Positions 5,433 to 10,391 of a DNA stretch of 10,391 bases are shown here, piece by piece. A program made the translations under genes and the position numbers. The stretch is from CAZVAR01 sp964625225 (lineage in GTDB: Bacteria > Pseudomonadota > Alphaproteobacteria > JAJUGE01). Numbering within the stretch: the stretch's first letter is position 1; each line of letters begins with the position of its first letter. Below the pieces are notes generated by a model, which saw nothing but the letters and a program-made list of their open reading frames with translations, did not search any database and was not told the DNA's origin. Location of the stretch: positions 1 through 10,391 of the forward strand of contig CAZVAR010000131.1 in the NCBI GenBank assembly GCA_964625225.1, given 5' to 3'.

Positions 5433-6686
5433 TCACTCGGCCCGGGCCGGTTCGGCCCGCTGCCGCCGCGGGCCGGCCCGGCGCCCGGCCAGAACGACCG
5501 CAGCGGCGGCAAGCTCCAGGGCCATGCAGAGCGCGAGGGCCGCCCCGTAGCCGCCGGCAAGGTCGCGGACGACGCCCAGCAGACCGGGACCGAACGCATA
5601 GGTCACCTGACCGATCCCCGTCACGAGACCGATCACCGTCCCGAAGGCCGCGGCGTCGAACTCGCGCTGGATGATCAGGGCCGGCAGGGTGATCAGGTTG
5701 CCGACGGACAGGCCGAAGACGATGCAGGCGACATAGAGCATCGCTGCATCGTCGGCCCGGGCGATCACGAGCAGCGCGACGGCCTGGCTCGCGAGGGAGG
5801 CGGCGGTCGTCGCGCGCTGGTCGAGCCGATCCACCACCAGCCCGAGACCGATCCGGCCGGCCACCGCGGCGAAGGTCGTGAGCGCCACCGCAAGGCCGGC
5901 GCGTTCGCGGCCGATCGCCGGCTCCAGAATGGCGATCTGATGCACGATGAAGCCGACCTGCGCCATCAGGGCGAGGGCGAACGGCGCCGCCACACTCCAG
6001 AAGACGCGGTCGCGCAGCAGCGCGGCGCGGCGCGGCCGCCCCGACGCTCCGCCGTTCTCCGGCGGCGGCGCTGCCGTGTCGCCGTCGGGGAGCAACCCCA
6101 TCGCTTCCGGCCGCCCGCGAAGCACGACCAGGATCATCGGGACGAGGAGAAGGAGCATCGCACCGGTCATCACCTGCGTGGCCGCCGCGAAGCCGTAGCG
6201 CCCTTCCAGATGGACCAGGGCCGGCACGACGAGAATGCCGCCGAAGCTGGCGCCGGTGAGAGCGAGCGCGATGGCGAGACCGCGGCGGCGAACGAACCAC
6301 GGCGCCAGGATCGTCGTGATCGCCGTGACGCTCATCGTTGCCCAGCCGACGGCCATCAGCAGGTAGGCCGCATAGAGCTGCCAGAGCATCGTGATCCACG
6401 GCAGGCTCGCCACGCTCGCCGCCATGGCGAGGACGCCGATCAGGACCACCGGCCGCGGCCCGAGCCGGTCGGTGGCGGCGCTGAAGACCACAAGGAGTGC
6501 GGCGCCGGCCAGATAATAGGCGGTGGTGGCGGCCCCGACCGGCCCGGCCGGCCAGCCGTGCCGCGCCTGGAGCTCGGCCAGATAGACGCCGTGGCCGTAG
6601 AAGCCGAAGCCCCAGCCGAACACCGCGATCCAGAAGCAGGCGAAGACGACGTACCAGCCGAAATACGGTCTCGGGCCTCGGCCCAT
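5433..6686 (-). CDS. MFS transporter, 12-helix
   Basis: This 417-residue inner-membrane protein is a major facilitator superfamily carrier. Hydrophobic segments alternate with short charged loops in two halves joined by a polar linker (about 200-222, rich in Pro, Gly and Arg). The loop between helices 2 and 3 carries the MFS motif as DRLGPRP (73-79), and its second-half counterpart reads GLVVDRLDQR (282-291). Helices 4-5 have WFVRRRGLAIALALTGASFGG. The general pattern recalls the oxalate/formate and monocarboxylate branch, but the substrate is not readable. ATG at 6686 was chosen because AGGGAGG lies about 9 bases upstream and the protein then opens at PYFGWYVV; a longer in-frame reading to 6926 adds about 80 non-family residues and overlaps the divergent gene. 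Confidence 0.9.
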   Translation of the reverse strand: MGRGPRPYFGWYVVFACFWIAVFGWGFGFYGHGVYLAELQARHGWPAGPVGAATTAYYLAGAALLVVFSAATDRLGPRPVVLIGVLAMAASVASLPWITMLWQLYAAYLLMAVGWATMSVTAITTILAPWFVRRRGLAIALALTGASFGGILVVPALVHLEGRYGFAAATQVMTGAMLLLLVPMILVVLRGRPEAMGLLPDGDTAAPPPENGGASGRPRRAALLRDRVFWSVAAPFALALMAQVGFIVHQIAILEPAIGRERAGLAVALTTFAAVAGRIGLGLVVDRLDQRATTAASLASQAVALLVIARADDAAMLYVACIVFGLSVGNLITLPALIIQREFDAAAFGTVIGLVTGIGQVTYAFGPGLLGVVRDLAGGYGAALALCMALELAAAAVVLAGRRAGPRRQRAEPARAE

Positions 6687-6849
6687 CCGGGACGGCCTCC
6701 CTGCCGACACGCTGCGAGCGCGCCACTCTGCCGCCGGCGGCGCGCCGGGAAAACCCGTTTCTCGCGCGGCCGCCCGCGTTCCCGACGGCTTGCCGCCGAC
6801 GGCGATCCGGAGTAGGCAGCACGGGTCCTTCCGTATCGGCCCCTTCGCG

Positions 6850-7719
6850 ATGTCAGAGACCGTTCCGCGCCGCCTCGCGATGGCCGCGCCATTCCTGTTC
6901 ATCCTCCTCTGGAGTTCCGCCTTCATCGCGGTGCGGGCAGGGCTGCCCGACGTGTCGCCGTTCTATTTCCTCAGCATCCGCTTCACGCTCGCCGCGGCGA
7001 TCCTGATCGCAATCGCCTTCGCGACGCGGCAGCCCTGGGCGGATTTGAGGGGCCGCTGGCTGCATTTCGCCGTCGCGGGCACGCTGATCAACGCCCTCTA
7101 TCTGTCGGGCGGCTATCTCGCGATGACCCGGATCAGCGGAGCGACGTTGGCGCTGATCGGGGCACTGCACCCGGTCCTCGTCGCCCTGCTGTCGCTCCCG
7201 ATGCTGGGCGACCGGTTCAACGGCCGGCAGTGGCTGGGTTTCCTGCTCGGTCTGCTCGGCGTCGGTCTGGTGGTCGGTGTCAATGCGGACGAGATGGCGC
7301 GGATCGAGGGCATGGCGATCGGCTTCGCCGGCGTCCTCGCCTTCGTCGCCGGCACGCTCTATTTCAGCCGTTACTGCCGCGGCACCGGGCTCGTGCTGTC
7401 GAACATGGTCCAGCTCGGGGCCGCCGCGGTCGTGTGCTGGCTGCTGACCGGCCTGTTCGAGGAGCCGCGCGCCGTCTGGACGCCGACGGCCGTCGCGACG
7501 CTGCTGCATCTCACCATCGCCGTCTCGCTCGGCGGCATGGCGCTGTTGCTGTTCATGCTGCGCACCGGCACGGCCGGCAAGGTCGCCGCAAACTTCTATC
7601 TGACGCCCGGCCTGACCGCACTGCTCGGCTGGCTCGTGCTCGGGGAGACCCTGGCGCCGCCGGCCCTGCTCGGCTTCGCGGTCGCCTCGGCCGGCGTCTG
7701 GCTGGTCAACCGCGGATAG
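6850..7719 (+). CDS. EamA/DMT-family transporter
   Basis: The 289-residue product is an inner-membrane drug/metabolite transporter of the EamA type: ten predicted helices as two repeats of five. The first repeat opens with LFILLWSSAFIAVRAG (16-31), the family signature, and includes the segment GATLALIGALHPVLVALLS (98-116). The second repeat has NFYLTPGLTALLGWLVLGE (248-266), equivalent to the usual LxPxxxxLxxxxxLGE pattern. Members export amino acids, nucleosides or other metabolites; this substrate is unknown. ATG at 6850 gives a short polar N-terminus before helix 1 but has a poor ribosome site; ATG at 6880 is a possible alternative. It is divergent from the MFS gene, with a 163-base gap in which I see no clear operator. 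Confidence 0.92.
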   Translation: MSETVPRRLAMAAPFLFILLWSSAFIAVRAGLPDVSPFYFLSIRFTLAAAILIAIAFATRQPWADLRGRWLHFAVAGTLINALYLSGGYLAMTRISGATLALIGALHPVLVALLSLPMLGDRFNGRQWLGFLLGLLGVGLVVGVNADEMARIEGMAIGFAGVLAFVAGTLYFSRYCRGTGLVLSNMVQLGAAAVVCWLLTGLFEEPRAVWTPTAVATLLHLTIAVSLGGMALLLFMLRTGTAGKVAANFYLTPGLTALLGWLVLGETLAPPALLGFAVASAGVWLVNRG

Positions 7720-7731
7720 GCGGCCCCGGTC

Positions 7732-7753
7732 GGCCGGACCCCGGTCCGAGGCC
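7732..7753 (+). terminator. Imperfect hairpin after the EamA gene
   Basis: GGCCGGAC pairs with GTCC-GA-GGCC around the loop CCCG, with a two-base bulge, 13 bases past the stop codon. There is no T-run, so the support is weak. Confidence 0.3.
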
Positions 7754-8068
7754 GGCGGCGGCCGGCCGCACGACGCGGGATCGCCGCCTCCGGCACATGC
7801 GGATCAGGCTCCCTCGACGGCACCATCGTCGGTCAGCGCCGCGTTGACAGGCCGGCACCCGGGCGGCGATCATGATCGGCCATCAGAGACCAAGCCGGCT
7901 GGTGCACGCATGCGCGTTGTCGCTGCCCACCGGCGGCGCGGCGCGCGGCCGGTCGCCGGAACCGCGATGACGGGACAACCGTCGCCGCAACGCCACCGGC
8001 TGCCCACGGTATCCGGCCGATGATCGACAGGCACGCTCGCGCCACGGCACGCACAGCGATCGGTTCGA

Positions 8069-8090
8069 CGCCGGTCGGACGCGACCGGTG
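8069..8090 (+). other. First leader hairpin upstream of the TAXI gene
   Basis: CCGGTCG (8071-8077) and CGACCGG (8082-8088) pair perfectly around the loop GACG. The stem extends by one G-T and one C-G pair to 8069-8090. It is 28 bases before the larger hairpin at 8118-8148 and may be part of a structured 5' leader. Confidence 0.35.
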
Positions 8091-8096
8091 AGCGTC

Positions 8097-8135
8097 ATGG
8101 CCCGAACACGGCTTCAAGCGGCCCCGGAGGACTGA
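8097..8135 (+). other. Possible 12-codon leader ORF
   Basis: An ATG at 8097 opens a short frame, MARTRLQAAPED, whose TGA at 8133-8135 lies in the loop of the next hairpin. A GGTGAG stretch (8087-8092) could serve as a weak ribosome site, partly inside the preceding hairpin. No run of one regulatory amino acid is present, so classical amino-acid attenuation is not suggested. It may well be chance. Confidence 0.12.
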
Positions 8136-8148
8136 CCTCCGGGGCCGC
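8118..8148 (+). terminator. Strong 13-bp hairpin, terminator or attenuator, before the TAXI gene
   Basis: GCGGCCCCGGAGG (8118-8130) pairs perfectly with 8136-8148 around the loop ACTGA. It is followed by GGTCGTTTC, a short and weak T-stretch. It lies 398 bases past the nearest upstream gene, the EamA gene, and 70 bases before the TAXI start, so it fits an attenuator in the TAXI leader or the end of an unseen small transcript better than the end of the EamA message. Confidence 0.5.
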
Positions 8149-8218
8149 GGTCGTTTCGGGGGAGGGCTGCACCCCGAGCCGGCCCGCAATGACAAGCAGC
8201 CCGAGCAAGGAGGAAAGC

Positions 8219-9373
8219 ATGAAGCGTCGCATTCTGCCGGCCGCCGCCCTGTGCGGCGGCCTCGCGCTGATCGCGGGGGTCGCGGCGGCCGAGTCGCTGC
8301 CGCAGACGCTGGCCTGGACCGCCTACGACGTGGGATCGTCCGGCTACAATCAGGCGGTCGCAATCGGCGCCGCACTCAAGAACAAGATGAACGTCACGCT
8401 GCGCGTCCTGCCCGGCAAGAACGACGTGTCGCGGCTGGTGCCGCTGCGCGACGGCAAGGTCGAGTTCTCCGCCTTCGGCATCGGCGGCTATCAGGCGCTG
8501 GAGGGCGTCTTCACGTTCGGCCAGAAGGAGTGGGGCCCGCAGCCGATCCGTATGCTGACCATGTCTAACTCGGATGCCTGCAACACGCTGATGCTGGCGG
8601 GCGACGCGGGGGTGAAGACCTATTACGACCTGAAGGGCAAACGCATGCCGCTGGTGAAGGGGGCCCCGGCGCTGAACCAGAACGTCTATGCCTATCTCCG
8701 CTTCGGCAATCTCGAATGGAGCGACGTCGAGGCGGTCGAGTTCCCGGGCTACGGGGCGTCGATGGACGCCGTCGTCAGCGGGCAGGTCGACGGCGCGATC
8801 ACCATCACCAGCTCCGGCTTCGCGACCAAGATCGCCGCCGGGCCGCGCGGCCATCACTACGCGCCGACGCCGCACAACGACGACGCGGCCTGGGCGCGCA
8901 TGAAGGAAGTGGCGCCCTGGTTCTTCAAGCACATCTGCAGCGAAGGCGCCGGCATCGACAGGAACAAGCCGTTCGAGGCGGCGAGCTATCCTTACCCGAT
9001 CCTGATCGCCTACGAATCGCAGGATCCGGAAATGAGCTACCTCATGACCAAGGCGATGTACGATCTCTATCCCGAGTACAAGGACGCGGCGCCGGGCGCC
9101 AGCGGCTGGTCCCTCGACCGGCAGATCTTCGACTGGGTCATCCCGTTCCACGAGGGCGCGATCCGCTACTACAAGGAAGCCGGCAAGTGGACGCCGGAGG
9201 TGCAGAAGCATCAGGAGACGCTGCTTGCGCGCGACAACGTCCTGCGGGTCGCGTGGAAACAGCACGCCGACAGTGGTGGCGAGGGCGCAGCCTTCCAGAA
9301 GGGCTGGATGAAGGCCCGGGCCGAGGCCCTCGACAAGGCCGGGATGAACCCGATCTGGCGCGAGTGGGAGTGA
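8219..9373 (+). CDS. TAXI-family TRAP transporter solute-binding protein
   Basis: This 384-residue protein is a periplasmic solute receptor of the TAXI (NMT1-like) type, which delivers ligands to TRAP membrane proteins. Residues 1-24 are a Sec signal peptide: MKRR, a hydrophobic core (LCGGLALIAG) and cleavage after VAAA. There is no lipobox. The mature part shows the family pattern: DVGSSGYNQAVAIGAALKN near the start, VLPGKNDVSRLVPLRDGKVEFS, then YYDLKGKRM and ASMDAVVSGQVDGAITI. It is longer than the usual 320 residues or so; the extra length is mostly C-terminal. ATG at 8219 has AAGGAGGA just upstream and gives a proper signal peptide; an upstream in-frame ATG at 8189 would not. No TRAP membrane subunit lies nearby, and the ligand is unknown. 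Confidence 0.9.
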   Translation: MKRRILPAAALCGGLALIAGVAAAESLPQTLAWTAYDVGSSGYNQAVAIGAALKNKMNVTLRVLPGKNDVSRLVPLRDGKVEFSAFGIGGYQALEGVFTFGQKEWGPQPIRMLTMSNSDACNTLMLAGDAGVKTYYDLKGKRMPLVKGAPALNQNVYAYLRFGNLEWSDVEAVEFPGYGASMDAVVSGQVDGAITITSSGFATKIAAGPRGHHYAPTPHNDDAAWARMKEVAPWFFKHICSEGAGIDRNKPFEAASYPYPILIAYESQDPEMSYLMTKAMYDLYPEYKDAAPGASGWSLDRQIFDWVIPFHEGAIRYYKEAGKWTPEVQKHQETLLARDNVLRVAWKQHADSGGEGAAFQKGWMKARAEALDKAGMNPIWREWE

Positions 9374-9407
9374 GGCCGGAGACGGGTATCCAGGCACCCG
9401 CTGTCGC

Positions 9408-9424
9408 GCGGGGGCGCGCCCCGC
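9408..9424 (+). terminator. Small hairpin after the TAXI gene
   Basis: GCGGGG (9408-9413) pairs with CCCCGC (9419-9424) around a 5-base loop, 35 bases past the TAXI stop. It is the first of two hairpins in this gap. Confidence 0.3.
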
Positions 9425-9455
9425 ACGTCCCCTCGCCATGACGTGCATCCGCGGT

Positions 9456-9488
9456 GCAACCGCCGCCTCGGTTCAGGGCGGCGGTTGC
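9456..9488 (+). terminator. 12-bp hairpin between TAXI gene and aroQ
   Basis: GCAACCGCCGCC (9456-9467) pairs perfectly with 9477-9488 around a 9-base loop. It has no T-run. It lies directly upstream of the aroQ promoter and probably insulates aroQ from the TAXI transcript. Confidence 0.5.
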
Positions 9489-9502
9489 GCTCGCCGGGAC
9501 GC

Positions 9503-9511
9503 TGGTATAAC
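9503..9511 (+). promoter_or_regulatory. Extended -10 promoter for aroQ-accB
   Basis: TGG-TATAAC combines the extended -10 TGN element with a hexamer matching five of six consensus bases, an obvious A/T patch in GC-rich DNA. TTGCGC at 9485-9490 is a poor -35 at 15 bases, so the extended element may carry the promoter. Transcription would start about 25 bases before the aroQ ATG. Confidence 0.5.
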
Positions 9512-9542
9512 CCTCTGCCGTCCGCCCGCTCCGAGTCCGCCG

Positions 9543-10016
9543 ATGGCATTGCCGGTCCTCATCCTCAACGGCCCCAACCTCAACATGCTGGGACTGCGCC
9601 AGCCGGAGATCTACGGCCGCGAGACGCTGGCCGACATCGAGGCGGCATGCCGCGCCCGTGCCGCGCGGCACGGCCTGTCGATCGACTTTCGCCAGAGCAA
9701 TGTCGAGGGCGAACTGGTCAGCTGGATCCAGGAGGCCCGCGGCCGGGTCTCGGCGGTGATCATCAACGCAGCCGCCTTCACCCACACCTCGGTCGCGATC
9801 CTCGATGCGCTACTGCTGCTCGACGTTCCCGTCGTGGAAGTGCATCTGTCGAACATCCACCGCCGCGAGCAGTTCCGACACCATTCCTATGTCGCCCGCG
9901 CGGCGCAGGGGATGATCTGCGGCTTCGGCAGCCGCGGCTATCTCATGGCGCTCGACGCCGTGGCCGCGATGCTGCAGGACGCGGAGACCGCCACCTCGCC
10001 GATGGACGCCCACTGA
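9543..10016 (+). CDS. aroQ: Type II 3-dehydroquinate dehydratase
   Basis: The 157-residue product removes water from 3-dehydroquinate to give 3-dehydroshikimate, the third step of the shikimate pathway. The enzyme is cytosolic and usually a dodecamer. The opening LILNGPNLNMLGLRQPEIYG carries the flexible-lid arginine (Arg19) and catalytic Tyr24. QSNVEGELVSWIQ, INAAAFTHTSVAILDAL (Asn75, His81), VEVHLSNIHRREQFRHHS (catalytic His101, Arg112) and GFGSRGYLMAL follow in family order. The lid reads RQP where REP is usual. Length fits the family's 145-160. ATG at 9543 was chosen because the domain starts there; the ribosome site is weak and the leader short. Its stop overlaps the start of accB, the common aroQ-accB-accC order. 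Confidence 0.97.
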   Translation: MALPVLILNGPNLNMLGLRQPEIYGRETLADIEAACRARAARHGLSIDFRQSNVEGELVSWIQEARGRVSAVIINAAAFTHTSVAILDALLLLDVPVVEVHLSNIHRREQFRHHSYVARAAQGMICGFGSRGYLMALDAVAAMLQDAETATSPMDAH

Positions 10017-10391
10017 TGCCCGCCTTCGACGTCGACGCCGACATGATCCGCCGCCTCGCCGGCCTCATCGACGAGACCGGCCTGACCGAGATTGAGTATG
10101 ACGACGGCCGGCGCCGTATCCGTGTCGCCCGTGCGCCGGGTCCCGCCGCGCCGATGGCGCCGCCGGCACCGGCTGCCGCCGCACCGGTCGCGGTGGCACC
10201 GGAGCCCGCCGCGCCGCCCGGACACCCGAAAGCCGACGCCAGCCATCCCGGCGCGGTCACGGCGCCGATGGTCGGCACCGCCTACCTGCAGCCCTCCCCG
10301 GAAGCGGCGCCCTTCGTGCGTCCCGGCGATCGGGTCAGGAAGGGCGACGTGCTGCTGATCATCGAGGCCATGAAGATGATGAACCAGATCC
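10016..10391 (+). CDS. accB: Biotin carboxyl carrier protein of acetyl-CoA carboxylase (cut by window edge)
   Basis: The 125 residues visible are AccB, which carries carboxyl-biotin between biotin carboxylase and carboxyltransferase in the first step of fatty-acid synthesis. Residues 1-40 form the N-terminal part that binds biotin carboxylase (MIRRLAGLIDETGLTEIEYDDG). A Pro/Ala-rich linker covers about 41-78. The biotinyl domain follows, with the thumb segment APMVGTAYLQPSPEAAPFV (83-101) and the target lysine in EAMKMM (Lys120). The ATG shares one base with the aroQ stop (TGATG), so translation is coupled. About 25-30 residues should be missing beyond the right edge, where accC would be expected next. 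Confidence 0.97.
   Translation, partial: MPAFDVDADMIRRLAGLIDETGLTEIEYDDGRRRIRVARAPGPAAPMAPPAPAAAAPVAVAPEPAAPPGHPKADASHPGAVTAPMVGTAYLQPSPEAAPFVRPGDRVRKGDVLLIIEAMKMMNQI

Larger units (their letters stand above)
7720..8218. other. Gene-poor stretch upstream of the TAXI gene
   Basis: These 499 bases hold no recognisable protein on either strand: the readable frames are rich in Arg, Pro and Ala and look like GC-driven noise. Just past the EamA stop there is an imperfect hairpin (7732-7753). TTGACA at 7844-7849 is a perfect -35 hexamer, but no good -10 follows at normal spacing. The last 150 bases hold two perfect hairpins, a possible leader ORF and the TAXI ribosome site AAGGAGGA. The stretch 7870-8065 contains nothing I can name. 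Confidence 0.5.

Noticed and set aside
6744..6757. CGGGAAAACCCG in the MFS/EamA divergent gap as an operator or terminator
   Set aside because: Only a 4-bp inverted repeat, with no partner sites and no clear promoter around it.
5424..6815. A 463-codon plus-strand frame over the MFS gene
   Set aside because: Hydrophilic His/Arg/Glu-rich translation typical of an antisense shadow of a membrane protein gene.
7844..7876. TTGACA as a promoter for the TAXI gene
   Set aside because: No acceptable -10 at 16-18 bases; the nearest A/T-rich hexamer gives a spacing of about 21.
3890..7982. The 12-base string CGGGACAACCGT occurs near 3890 and again near 7973
   Set aside because: A repeat of this length is expected by chance in a GC-rich window of this size, and the flanks share nothing.
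7883..8098. A possible 71-residue minus-strand protein in the gene-poor stretch
   Set aside because: Composition is GC noise, there is no convincing ribosome site, and no family is recognised.
8114..9448. A 444-codon minus-strand frame over the TAXI gene
   Set aside because: No family features; the plus strand encodes a signal peptide and a recognisable TAXI receptor.

Overview
The window is chromosomal DNA from a very GC-rich bacterium, most likely an alphaproteobacterium of the Rhodospirillales type. This is inferred from codon usage, an aroQ-accB pair, a TAXI-type solute-binding protein, a DUF1272 protein and a CarD-family regulator. No mobile element, CRISPR array, tRNA or rRNA was recognised. 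All calls come from reading the sequence and recalling families; no database search was run.

Left part (1-1905): the N-terminal part of an NDP-forming acyl-CoA synthetase runs off the left edge on the minus strand. Behind it, also on the minus strand, lies a short HPF/RaiA-type ribosome hibernation protein. The 326-base divergent gap upstream of that gene holds a near-perfect FNR/FixK/Anr-type box (TTGATCCAGGTCAA), placed sensibly for oxygen-responsive control of the hibernation gene.

Centre (1906-5384): all genes are on the plus strand. A flavoprotein resembling alkyl-dihydroxyacetone-phosphate synthase is followed 5 bases later by a small cysteine-rich DUF1272 protein. Next comes a compact gene-expression island: a CspA-type cold-shock protein, an IF-1 with a TTG start and a basic C-terminal tail, ribosomal protein S21, and a divergent CarD/CdnL-like RNA polymerase regulator. 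The gaps between these four genes are about 80 bases each. Together with the hibernation factor, these genes look like a set for re-tuning transcription and translation under stress, though shared control is not proven.

Right part (5433-10391): an MFS transporter (minus) converges on carD across a perfect hairpin and is divergent from an EamA/DMT-family exporter (plus). A gene-poor stretch of about 500 bases follows. Its last 150 bases carry two perfect hairpins and a possible 12-codon leader ORF ahead of an orphan TAXI solute-binding protein. After two terminator-like hairpins and an extended -10 promoter comes the housekeeping pair aroQ (type II dehydroquinase) and accB (biotin carboxyl carrier protein). 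These two overlap by one base, and accB is cut by the right edge.

The strongest second-look items are the FNR-like box on the hibernation gene, the cspA-infA-rpsU-carD island, the unusual infA start region, and the structured leader of the TAXI gene.
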